Below are positions 9,962-19,988 of a stretch of DNA of 28,837 nt, in pieces. The translations under genes and the position numbers were made by a program. This stretch comes from Candolleomyces eurysporus (Eukaryota; Basidiomycota; Agaricomycetes; Agaricales; Psathyrellaceae). Each line of letters begins with the position of its first letter. Position 1 is the stretch's first letter. Location: NCBI GenBank assembly GCA_027579435.1, contig JANBPK010001006.1, forward strand, positions 1-28,837. Direction: 5' to 3'. The notes beneath the pieces are model-generated. The model saw nothing but the letters and a program-made list of their open reading frames with translations. It had not been told where the DNA came from and searched no databases.

Positions 9962-11588
9962 ATGCAGTTGTTTTGGCCTCATGAGGGCCTCCTTCTCCCA
10001 TCGCACCTCCCTAGCATTGCACAGCTACATGAGCGTCTCGTTGGCGCTGTCCTAGCGGCCTCTCAGCCCCTTCTCTCAGCGAAACCCGCCCTTGCTCCTC
10101 TGTTCTGTGACCTCGCCAAGACTCTTCGTGCGGAAAAACTTGTCGTTGCCTTGCCTTGCCAAGTCGCCCCCGTGGTCCCCGCCGCTGTTGTCGAAGAAAT
10201 CATCCACGTCGCCACTCGAACTACGTCACTGTCTGCCATTCCCACTATCATCTCGCCGCCAGAACCCGTCCTTCCTCCAGTTTTGGCCAACGCCGATGCC
10301 AGCACCCTCCTGGACTACGTCTCCCCGCCGGACTATACGGACCTCATCATCCCCTACAGCTTGATGTTCATCTGGCTTTTCGCCATGATTTCAGTCTTTG
10401 CCTTCTCCCAGTCCTCTGGGAGCCTTTCCCGCTTTAGGCGCGCCATCCAGAAGGCCTCAACCTCGCCTAGGTCGTATGCGGACAAGCGGGATCAGGATGT
10501 TCGTCGGGCCTCGCGCCTTTCCTCCCCCGGCCTTTTCTTTCGAATTCCCAGTATGACGCACGCCGTGGGCCTCTTACTCCTCTCATACGTCGTATTCGGT
10601 GGCCCGTTACCATTAGATTTCGCCTCCCAACTTTTTGGCGACGTTGCGGAGACCGCTCAATCTGTTCTTCCGTTGGCCCTCAAACCCGCTCTGGTCGATA
10701 TCTTCTCTGATCTTGCCAAAACTCTCCGCATCCATGATCTCGTTCCTTTGGCTTGCGATTTCGGCGGCTTTGTCAAAGACCTTGTCCTGGAGCTTATGTC
10801 GCCCGCAGACTCTGACGTTTTCGAGAATCTCTTCCTTGGATACGAGGATCTCATCAACGATTTCTACCCGATAATGTTCATCTTTCCGCTCTACATGGTT
10901 ATAGCTACCCTCTTCTTAACCGAATCTTGCGGCGGTCTGTCTCACTTTACGCGGCTAAACCACATACATACCTACGTGGACCAGGAGGACTGCCGTAGTC
11001 GATATAGTCAACCCTCGTGGAACACGCGCTTCGAAACCGACTACTTCGGGTATCCTTTGCCCGAGGAAGAACTCGAGCCTATTGTCGACGAGGACTCGGA
11101 CGACATCCCTCCCGATGCTCTTTACACGGAGAGCCATAGGTACAACATCGAAATTGTTGTATTCAAGTTTTACAGGCAGAGCGACAACATAATGGTCGAT
11201 GAACGTACGCACTGCGAGATTAAATCACACCGGGTCGACAGGGTTTGTTCCAGGTCTTGTGCTCCCTCGGCTTTGTAGCTAATTCCCCGTTTCGTTTTCT
11301 CAGGAATATCCTCCCAATCAATCTACGTCGTCCAGGTTTACGGAGATTGTGGAAGACGCAGTCCAATCTGTCGATGAGGTATGTAACAACTTGATTTAAT
11401 TCCCGTTTCGGCATCTGACCCGGTCCTACCAATAGTCCTTGAACGTTCCTCCTACTAGATTCACTCCGTCCTCCGATGCCAGGTCGCCAGCACCTCCTGA
11501 CAGTACATCAGGAGAGGGAATTATATCCGAATTCCTTGTGAACCTTTCGAGTTCATCAACCGTTGACCACGCTGGTTTGATTCCTTAA
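9962..11588 (+). CDS. Tandemly duplicated putative membrane protein, about 502 aa
   Basis: Unrecognised gene, apparently intact and single copy, in the centre of the inverted duplication. Proposed exons: 9962-11242, 11304-11378, 11436-11588; both introns (61 and 57 nt) have GT-AG ends and phase 0, and the last exon ends in TAA. The protein contains two related modules. KPALAPLFCDLAKTLR (residues 41-56) recurs as KPALVDIFSDLAKTLR (241-256), and each is followed by an acidic or aromatic lead-in, a hydrophobic segment (about 128-148 and 302-320) and a Ser/Gly-rich exit (SQSSGSLSRFRR; TESCGGLSHFTR). A further hydrophobic stretch lies at about 199-216. The C-terminus is acidic (PEEELEPIVDEDSDD), then Ser/Pro-rich. 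No signal peptide is obvious. A 36-nt in-frame segment at 11140-11175 has GT-AG ends and could be a very short optional intron. Role unknown; membrane location is inferred. Confidence 0.72.
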
Positions 11589-11825
11589 ACTCGGGGAGGA
11601 TCCAAATTAGGAGGGCGAAAACGTAAGTGACTGAGCATACTTTGGTCGATACTCTTGCTCACACACCGACAGGAGGACGTTTGAACCCTGTGCATATTCA
11701 TCAATCGCCGACGACCCTGTTCTCGCAGCGTCTGTTCTATTATCAACTTCTACACTCTCAAACCTTTACTCGATCCGCCAACGCACATCGCCACCATCTT
11801 GCAACCATTATTCGACAATANCAGG
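11589..11825. other. Gap between membrane-protein gene and 83-bp array
   Basis: About 240 bases with short plus-strand frames and intron-like GT/AG signals (GTAAGTGACTG at 11621, CCGACAG near 11670) but no convincing protein. It may hold the 3' UTR of the membrane-protein gene. An N lies at 11821. Confidence 0.3.
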
Positions 11826-12034
11826 TAGTCTGTCTCCCGCTGCGACATCCGCCGCGGTCGAGGTTGTCAACAATGATGCCACGATTTGCGTGCATCTGAC
11901 TTCACAGATAGTCTGTCTCCCGCTGCGAAATCCGCCACGGTCGAGGTTGTCAACAGTGATGCCACGATCTGCGTGCTTCTGACTTCACAGATTGTCTGTC
12001 TCCCGTTGCAAAACCCGCTGCGGTCGAGGTTGTC
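11826..12034. repeat. 83-bp tandem repeat, about 2.5 copies
   Basis: Units start at 11826, 11909 and 11992, each beginning with a variant of TAGTCTGTCTCCCGCTGC and containing GGTCGAGGTTGTC and TGACTTCACAGAT. The first two are full 83-bp units; the third stops after GGTCGAGGTTGTC. Since 83 is not a multiple of three, the array would shift reading frame in each copy, which argues against a coding repeat. Confidence 0.9.
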
Positions 12035-12392
12035 GATGTACTCAGGTTGTTGCTCTTTGATATCTTTTCCCGTCGATTTTCTCCTCGAAACCATCTTTCC
12101 GATGAACCTGTCCTCGTATATCTTCTCGGGGTTTTCTCTCTCTCGAGAACGGACTTCTGCTGTACATCTGCTCTATCAATGTATGTTCCATTCCCGTATC
12201 TCTATACTTTACTTCTCGTATCTTTACCTTTCTCTCTTGGCCATGTACCTCTATATATTATACCAGTTTGAATATCAAATTGCACTCAACTTCTCTCTAC
12301 GTCGCGAATGTCTTCAATCTCAATCTGTGCATTGGCGCGACCCCATGAGCGTCTGAAAGGTAGCCCGTAAGTGCCAGGGACACCGACCGTCT
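12035..12392. other. Gap with no supported gene
   Basis: About 360 pyrimidine-rich bases with repeated TCTC and TATA-like stretches (TATATATTATACC near 12253). Two overlapping plus frames are open here, but both look like low-complexity hydrophobic read-through. Confidence 0.3.
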
Positions 12393-12620
12393 TCAAGCCC
12401 CGAGTCCCCTTCGTGCTAGCCAGCGTATTACCCCAAGATGAGCGAAGCCTTGTTCAAGTTCGAGCTTTCTGGCAGGGAGCAAGCCACGACATTCCCTATC
12501 TGCGAGTAGTGCTTTGAGGGCAAGGACGCTCTTGTCGATGTTGGGGAAAGTGGCCCTACAGCTGTGAGTTGCAGTGATCATGACGTCTCCAACAGTGCTC
12601 AACCAGAGTCCGTTGTTCAT
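12393..12620 (-). CDS. Short hypothetical open frame
   Basis: A 75-codon minus frame from ATG at 12620 to a stop at 12393. Its composition is ordinary for a soluble helical protein (LALKALLADRECRGLLPARK, LELEQGFAHLG). No family was recognised and no flanking exon can be placed. It lies just outside the right arm of the inverted duplication, pointing toward the membrane-protein gene. It could be one exon of a decayed gene or a chance frame. Confidence 0.3.
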   Translation of the reverse strand: MNNGLWLSTVGDVMITATHSCRATFPNIDKSVLALKALLADRECRGLLPARKLELEQGFAHLGVIRWLARRGLGA

Positions 12621-12689
12621 CAGCGGGGGAAACTGCCGAGTGATCCACCACCAGTGACACAGATCAACCCGAGACTAATCTCTCACCGT

Positions 12690-15560
12690 GCTGAGAACCG
12701 TGGACGTTGAGAGAGGTCTAGGAAACGTAAAACCGCGAAGACAGCTCAGCTGCCACTGAGCAAGGTGCGTGAAGTTCCTGTTCATTTGAAGTGCATATCT
12801 AATATCAGCAAACCCTCCCGTTCTCTAGATGATATCGATATCCTTGCAGCCTTTATAGCTTGGACCTCGAAGTAGTCGGCCTAAGTTGGAGAAGCCTCAG
12901 CAGGTCCTCAGTCCTCCATCCACGTGTACCCAACTTCCGCAACGACAGCAGCAGATGGTTCGCCATGGAGCCGTTCCTCAGGCCTCAGGAGCAACAATAG
13001 CGGGGCAACCAGTTCAGCAAATTTCGCCGCAAGTGACTGGTCTCAGGGCTATTCGACATCGCATTCACCCCCGCCTCCACCACTCTCGTTCGGTCGTAAC
13101 GAGCCGCTCACGCCTCGACGCCCTCTGTCTGCGTTCAATAACGCGCCTGCGGAGCCAATAGGTCCACCGCCTTCGTATTCGCCGGTTTTGCCTCAGGTTG
13201 CAGAAGAGATTCCGGTGAGTGCTCTTGATTTCTTGGTGGAGGGTGTGTTGCTGATGTGGGCTGCAGTGACTAGGTACCACATTCTCCGGTGTTGCCTATG
13301 GTTCTTCGCGTATTGCTAGTCGACAGATGCAGCAGATCCTCACTTGTCCTGGATCTTTCGAAGACTTCCGCAAGGACCGTGAAATCCAACCTTGTCCAAG
13401 CATCTATTGTCGACGAAACATCCACTTTTCCAGATCCCGACTTGCTTATTCTACGACAAAGTTGGCCGCGTCGTTGCATGGGGCTTCGAGGCGAAGAATG
13501 CAAGTTCCACGGCTGGCACTTCGAGAAACGAATGCTTGAAAGTTGTTCTTGGAGCCCTAATATGCCCGTCGAGTCTGGCGTCGATCTTTGGTTGTCCGAT
13601 ATTCCGGTAAGCATATCCCGTTCGCGTCTTCTCCTGCATGAATGTTCATATTGACCAACTCATCTTCGGTCACCCACAGCCCGGGAAGAGACCTATCAAC
13701 CTCGTCATGAGTTCCTTACCTGGCTTTGGGAGCACGCTCAGGATCAAACCGCTGGGGACATCGGGGCTGTCGCCGATCTCGGTGAGTTATTTTCCTGCAT
13801 CCCATGCACTCGTGTTCCAGTTCTCTTACTAGACACTGCAGAAGCTCAGCTCGCAGCTCCGCTTGGGATGCGAAGGGTCGTGGAATCATGTGCGAGGCAG
13901 ATATCGCGGCTGGCTTCGTTGCGAGCGCCCGAGCAACCAACAATACCTGGAGAATGTGTTGAAGATCAGTACCGAGCCCGGGGCCACTGTGGTTCATTGC
14001 GTTCACCTCACGGACTTTCACCACTTGAAGCCTTTGCATAATTTTATCGTTTGCTATGCTGGTGTCGTACGGCTGATTTGGCTGTGCAAAAGGTGAGGCC
14101 TGGTTATCAATTCGTCCAGTCACTCAGCTCTGATGTTCGACTCCTTTACACTATATGGATTATTGGACAGATGGCGCCGGTAGAGGGTGCTGAAATGTGT
14201 GCTCGGCCTGGAACGAACTGCGGTCGTTTAATCCTTGATCTAAGGTTTCGGGAGCTTGTTAGGGTAAANCCCCCCGTTTTACTAAAAGTCGCGTCTCGAC
14301 ATTAACTGGAAGTTATTGGTCAGACACCTTTGGCGGACCATTCGGCACGTCTCGACCCTGCTTCATTGGCTTACTTTAGTAAGTATGCAGCCCTGGCTAT
14401 TATACGTTGACTTACTAGTGTATCTTCCTCGCACTCTTTCAGCGAATCTGATAAGCTGAATTGTTCAGGTTTCGAAGACGATGGTCGGTTCTTTCGTACT
14501 TGGGGTGATCTGTTGCGAGATCGAAACTTGGTTTCTCCTAGACAACATGTTCCTCTTTACTTGCTTCAAAGTCGAAGATCCACAAGATCTCACCATCGGA
14601 CTTGCCGATGGGTAACGGTCGATACCAGGGAACTTACTCCGAAGAGAAGTGTTCGACCCTGTCGTGGACCAGGTGGGTGGCGTTTCGTCTATTCCTCTGA
14701 CTCTGCTGTTTGCTGATTGCGTGACATAAGTTCTCCAACTGCTCGAAGAGCAAGTCACTCAAGTCGACTAGACTATACACGCTCTCCTACTCGTTGGAGG
14801 TTTCTTTGAGAGCGAGTACTTGAAGCAAAGTGCCGAGGTGGGCCGTACCGCGTTGTATTATGGAAAAGGATGATATACTGACCCTTGAACCGTGCAACAA
14901 CGATACCGTTCGTCTCTCGCCCTCCTGACGCGGACACTGCGATGCTTCGTGGTGCTGCGCAGTACGGGCTGGCCAAGAGGGGTCGGAACGCTTGATGTAG
15001 GCATTAATTTGCGAATAAGTTAAGTTGCCCACGGAACAGGAAGATTGGCTAAAGAGGCCTGCGTATATCAAAACAATGATGTGGGTGTGCGATTTGCGAG
15101 AATAGGTGTGTGCTCATATCTGTTCTCGTGGCTCGTCGACGAGTTGCGCGTGCTTGATAGGTTGCAGTCCATTGTGTCAATTTCGGATTTTGATTTTGAT
15201 TTTTTCCAGGCAACGTCTTAATACCAAATTCTGATAAGCTTGTTAGCGAAGTTAATCTCAATATTCGGTACTGAACCGCTCGCTATCTGAAGCAAATTGT
15301 CCGGTACGTCTACTTCTCCCCATCATGACCTACGACACTAAACTAAATTCTACACCTGCGTAGAGGCCTCCTTTGTCGGCACCCCGTACACTAGCAACTC
15401 CGACGAAATCACGCGATACGCGAATGGACCTTGGACCCCATCTCTCTGCCTGCCTTCTAGCAGAACGCGGCCACTATATGGTTGGTTCTATACTGAGTTT
15501 GAGCCTGGCTTGAGTTGGATGGTGTGGATGCTCGAGTTACCTGTTGTATCGGGTGCGTGT
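12690..15560 (+). pseudogene. Hsp70-like ATPase pseudogene, frame-broken (right)
   Basis: Full-length relic of a fungal Hsp70-like ATPase. Order seen: Gln/Pro-rich N-terminus (LPQRQQQMVRHGAVPQ; HSPPPPPLSFGRNEPL), phosphate-1 loop GTTFSGVAYG (13273-13302), IPTCLFYDKVGRVVAWG (13434 on), PGKRPINLV then EFLTWLWEHAQDQ in another frame (13709 on), WDAKGRGIM, TEPGATVVHCVHL (13971 on), HHLKPLHNFIVC, the phosphate-2 region where the expected DxGGGT motif is frame-shifted (about 14058-14090), EGAEMCARPGTNCG, LLLVGGFFESEYLK (14781-14824) and PPDADTAMLRGAAQYGLAKR. Several introns are still visible. Disabling changes include at least five frame shifts and an in-frame TAG at 14769-14771. The last part (to about 15560, ending in YTEFEPGLSWMVW) matches the left copy. 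It sits directly upstream of NLR-R in the same orientation. Confidence 0.85.
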
Positions 15561-15935
15561 TTACTCTCTGTTTATGATTTTTGTTTTCTCCGACGGATCA
15601 GTGAGCTGATGGTCTGTTTGTGTAGGGTCACTTTTGACTTCCTCAGATATGAGGCGTGGCGTCGGTGTCTTGAACGTTGCGGCTTGGGCCGTCGATTCAA
15701 TTCAATTTTCGTCTGCTGTCGGAGATTTAATCGCCATTCAGATTTTAATACTTTCATCTACTCTCATTTACATGCAGTCATCGTATTTATCGTATTTGAC
15801 GGTTAATACGATTTCTGTGTCCGAGTGCCGCGGGATCTCACCGAATCGTTCGACTCCACGATTCGTCAATCTTCGAAATTGCTTTGAAAGTGCATCGGTT
15901 CTGCACTTGCAAAGCATTGGCCCTCTGCCCCGCCG
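15561..15935 (+). other. 3' flank of the right Hsp70-like relic
   Basis: No intact gene. Scattered blocks match the corresponding left-arm flank (about 8220-8560, opposite strand), for example ATATGAGG(C/T)G, GTCTTGAAC, CTGTCGG(A/G)GATT and ATTCGTCAAT. This is probably the former 3' exon and 3' UTR of the Hsp70-like gene, before the NLR-R promoter. Confidence 0.5.
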
Positions 15936-16094
15936 AGTTAGACGCCCAACCGCAGAGTCACGGGATGCTCCTCGGTCATCACCATTAGGGCTGCCACCGT
16001 GCCACGAGGCTCTCTCACCGCAACTTTAACTTGGACCACCATCCACTGTCGAAACTTTGCGATCTAACCAAGCTTCTCGAACCAACCAACCAAT
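15936..16094 (+). promoter_or_regulatory. NLR-R upstream region conserved with NLR-L
   Basis: Counterpart of 8022-8190. It shares GCAGAGTCACGGGATGCTC, CTCTCACCGCAACTT-like sequence, CATCCACTGTCGAAACTTTG and CGATCTAACC, ending in AACCAACCAATATGGC at the start codon. Probable promoter and 5' UTR. Confidence 0.6.
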
Positions 16095-19000
16095 ATGGCT
16101 GAATTTACTCACTCCGGAAGAGGAGACGACGACGGCCTGCTCAACAATCCGATGCCGACTCCGTCTCGCTCTGCGGGCCTGAGCAATGATGGTAGACAAA
16201 CCCCCAGCAGGGCACGTCGGATTATGGAGAAGGTGGAGAGCGGCGTCAGGACCATATTTTGTATGGGAAAGCCGATGGACCAGGGAGAGGTGGAGCTCCA
16301 GGACGTCGGGGGTCGGTANCCCCAGTCCCTGCTGCTGGAGGCGCCAACACGGCCATCGCTGCTGAAACCGGACAGGTCACCTCTATGGCAAGCAGTGGTG
16401 CTCAAGCAGGCGGAGCAATCCGTCTTGAGCGAGAGACGGCTCCTCCCGCTGCCCTGACCAAAGACGTTGAAGAGGCAGCGCCGTCCCTCCAAGTTANCCC
16501 CCACCTCGGCTGCTGCAACTTCTTCCAAGTTCTGGGCCGTGGCGAAGGGGACATTCAAGACTGCCCTGGATATCGCTGCTACCTTCGTCCCGGAGCCATA
16601 CAATGTTCCAGCTGAAGCGCTATTGAAAATGATTGATATTGTCGAGGTACGTGTTACTGCTAGTTCTATTCTGTGCCCATACTCAAAGATTGCATAGAAA
16701 GCCAATTCGAACAAGGAAGAAGTAGAGATCTTGAAGAAACGTTGTGAGCTTTTGGGCGCGAGCATTGTGAATGCTATCAAGGGAAAGGACGGGGCGCTAT
16801 TGTCAGAGGATTTGAAGAATAGTGTTGGACGTCTTGTGGCGTACGTATTATCAGGTTTTCTCGTCCAATCCTCTTAGTGACCTTTCGTTCTTAGGGGGAT
16901 ATGGGACACTTTGGAGGCTGCGAATATGGAAAAGTCAAAGGGGTTTGCAGTGTACGTGCTGGCGGAGGATGATGTTGAGGTTCTCAAGAAGGCGAACAAG
17001 AGCCTTGACGAACTCTTGCAATGCTTTTGGGTTCGTTTCGATGACTCCACCGTATCCTTGCTAAAGTGACTCATCCTTGATAGATTGAAAATCATATCGC
17101 AGGAACGATTGTCTTGACGGACATTCTCACCACTGTTCAAGACCAGACAGAATGGATACAGGGTCTCTCCACAACCATTGACAAGCACTTTGAGGTTTGT
17201 TCCTTGTATATTCATTGAGAAATCCACTGACTGGGAAAGCAGAATTCAACTCTTGACCGACTCAAATGGGTTCCTGGTGCCGCTTACGACTCACAGGAGG
17301 TTGTAGCCAAGATTGTGCCATGCTTTGAGGGCACCCGCTCCACCCTTTTGGCTAATGTTGGCCGCTGGATGAGTAGCGGTGCTGCTGATGGCCATAATCC
17401 TCCACTATACATTCTTGATGGTATAGCTGGGATTGGCAAGTCTACAGTGGCTATAACTGTAGCACAACGAGCTGCAGCCATCAACTCTCTTGGGGCTACC
17501 TTCATCTTCTCTCGGGACCAGGAGGATCGAAAGAAATCTTTGGGCTTTGTGCATACTATTGCATATCAGCTTGCTCGCTATGATGCATCATATGGAAAAG
17601 CTATTGCAGCTGCTATTATTAGCAATCCTGAAGCTCTAGACAAGGTTCTCACTCAGCAGTTCAGTGTACTTGTTGCCAAGCCACTTTGTCCACTGCTTGA
17701 GCAAAGAGTAACCCCACTTGTTCTGGTCTTTGATGCTCTGGATGAATGCATTGCACCAGATGCCTCTGCTGTTCTGCAACTCATCATATCTTCAATCTCT
17801 CAGCTGCCAAATATCAAGGTTTTTCTCACAACTCGTCCAGAGCTGGGACTGAGAAGCAGGTATATGGGCACAAAAGATGCAAATGTCTTCCATCTTCAGG
17901 AAATAGAAGATCTAATAATTGAGCAGGATATTTCTCTATATGTGAATTACTCCTTGTCTCCACTCAAAATGCAGGAAGCTCTGGGGGATTCATATGATCC
18001 TAGCTGGGAACCAACAGTAGAAGATAAAGCTAGCCTCACCAAGTTATCTGGAAAGCTTTTTATCTTTGCATCCACTGCTGTCAAGTTTATACTTGATGAC
18101 CAACACCTTGATCCCAAAGGCCAACTTGCAAGTCTTCTGGATCTGCAGTCTGATGGCCCTAGTCCTCTATCTCAACTGGGTGGGTTGTACCTCCATGTCC
18201 TTAAATCTGCCAAGCCTGCTGAAAATGCAGCAGGCTGGCTCAGTAGATTCAAAGAGATTGTTGGCTCTATTCTAGTTCTCCAGACCCCTCTCGCTACCCC
18301 AATCTTGGCAATTCTGTTGAATCAAACAGAAAGTATTATCAAAGCCACTTTGGCTAACTTGCATTCTATTCTTGCTCCATTGGGTGAAGGCTCTGCCTTC
18401 ACATACAAGGTTCACCACAAATCTTTTCCTGACTTTATCACTGGTCCCTCTTGTCCCTCTGAATTCCAAATCATAGAAAGGGAGCACCATTTGCACTTGA
18501 CCAAGCATTGCCTGGAGGTGATGAACAAGCAGCTCAAATTTAACATCTGCCAAGTGCCTATCCCTTCTGAAACCCAATACAAAGACCTTGAGGACTTACT
18601 CAAAGAGGGCCTGACTATGGATCATATTTCTGGGGAACTGCAGTATGCAGTATGCTATTGGGCTGACCATCTTAGCAAACAGAAAGAAATAGACTCAAAT
18701 TTTCTATCTCTGCTAGATGAATTCTCAAAAAAGCATCTGATGCAGTGGCTTGAAGTATTGGCCTACATCAAGCAGCTGGATATAGCACACACTGCATTGA
18801 AAAAGGCCTTGGCTATGGTGGTATGTCATCTTTTTTCTTACTACTCTTATTTTTCATTCATGAGAATATCATTACAGCAGACAAATGAAAATAGCTTGAA
18901 CTTGCAACAAATCTTTCAAGATGTTCAAAGGTTTCTTCTGCTCAATTCTAACATCATCAAAAGAGCACCTTTGCATCTATATTGGTCTTGTATACCCCTG

Positions 19001-19750
19001 GCACCAAAGGAAACAACCATTCATCAAATGTATCAAACACAAAAGGGTGGGCTAGGCATCCAGCGAGGAGATATAATGTGGCCATCAGAGCTTGCAGTGT
19101 TACATGGCCATTCAGATGAGGTATGCAGTGTAGCTGTGTCACCAGATGGACAAAGGCTAGCATCTGCATCAAAGGACCAGACAGTGTGCCTTTGGGACAG
19201 CCAAACAGGAACCCTTCTTGCTACTCTTGAAGGTCATTGTGACCAGGTGACCAGTGTTGCTTTTTCACCGGATGGGCAAAGGCTAGCATCTGCTTCATGT
19301 GACAAAACAGTTTGCCTGTGGGACAGCCAAGCAGGAACCCTTCTTGCCACTCTTAAAGGCCATTCCCATTGGGTAAACAGTGTTGCCTTCTCACCTGATG
19401 GGCAAAGGCTGGCATCTGCATCACATGACAACACAGTGTGCCTGTGGGACAGACAAGCTGGAATACTTCCTTTCACCTTTGAAGGTGAATCTCTTTTCAT
19501 GCTTTTTGTTCACTCTTCAACATTATATGCACACCTTACAAAGCATGCCCCCTCTGTTTCTGGATTGGTCAAAGTTAAACTGACTGGCCAACCTCTGTCA
19601 CCAACTGTGGTTCCAATTTGCTGGTTTCCATCAAGCTGGCAGGCTTCCACAGTATCTCTTGACTCCACATCTTTACTTGCAGCCATTGGATGTGAAAATG
19701 GCAGAGTCTATTTTCTTGACATTTCTCAAGTTAAAAAGATCCATAGTTAG
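16095..19750 (+). CDS. NACHT-WD40 NLR receptor, right paralogue (NLR-R)
   Basis: Inverted paralogue of NLR-L. Proposed exons: 16095-16646, 16698-16840, 16895-17030, 17084-17194, 17243-18820, 18878-19750; introns of 48-57 nt. Exons 2, 3 and 5 have the same lengths as in NLR-L (143, 136, 1,578 nt). About 1,130 aa. Residues 1-150: linker beginning MAEFTHSG, with GVRTIFCMGKP near residue 50. Then a helical domain (FKTALDIAATFVPEPYNVPA; KSKGFAVYVLAEDDVEVLKK) resembling MLKL-NTD/HeLo-like bundles. Walker A GIAGIGKST near 374 (17420-17446), Walker B LVFDALDEC near 475, TTRPELGLRSR, then HHKSFPDFITGP near 705. Three WD40 repeats at about 915-1041 and a degenerate last blade (GCENGRVYFLDIS). Ns at 16319 and 16497 split exon 1; dropping the second restores the frame, the first needs one extra base. 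The last intron is 57 nt, stop-free and in frame, so retention is possible. Confidence 0.9.
19100..19480 (+). repeat. Three 126-bp WD40-coding repeats in NLR-R
   Basis: Three tandem 42-codon units: GHSDEVCSVAVSPDGQRLAS, GHCDQVTSVAFSPDGQRLAS and GHSHWVNSVAFSPDGQRLAS, each closing with TVCLWD. They match the NLR-L repeats as closely as they match each other, with changes concentrated after GH(S/C) and after ASAS. A fourth, degenerate unit follows. Confidence 0.93.
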
Positions 19751-19751
19751 T

Positions 19752-19988
19752 TTAAAATCTCTCAGATTTAGACCCCAGATATCTGTCACTTCTCTCCAAC
19801 ACTTGTATGTATAGTAATTGTTGTACACTACCATAAATTTTTACTGCACAAAAGAGCTCATGGGGGTGACTTAGCTTCTGCTTTTGGGCTCTCATATCAT
19901 CTAGCTCTTTGTTCCACCACCCATTTGTGTCTTGCATTGGTGAGCTGGTAGGTACATCAGTCTCAATCATATCTTGGATCACCTTCAC
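19752..19988 (-). pseudogene. LINE-like retrotransposon fragment
   Basis: A minus frame of 78 codons begins just after NLR-R's stop. It contains WWNKELDDMRAQKQKLSHPH, which resembles the linker between endonuclease and reverse transcriptase in fungal non-LTR elements (typically WW...EL..LR...). No reverse-transcriptase motif is present, so this would be a short fragment. The assignment rests on one motif recalled from the family. Confidence 0.4.

Noticed and set aside
10063..10305. Minus and alternative plus frames inside 9962-11278
   Set aside because: Shadows of the membrane-protein gene, which has the consistent splice structure and internal repeat.
16109..16780. Minus-strand open frame of 223 codons
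   Set aside because: Antisense to NLR-R exons 1-2 and crosses both Ns and an intron; its open length follows from the GC-rich coding strand.
19234..19500. Minus-strand open frame over NLR-R repeats
   Set aside because: Antisense shadow of the WD40 array, same pattern as at 4072-4485.
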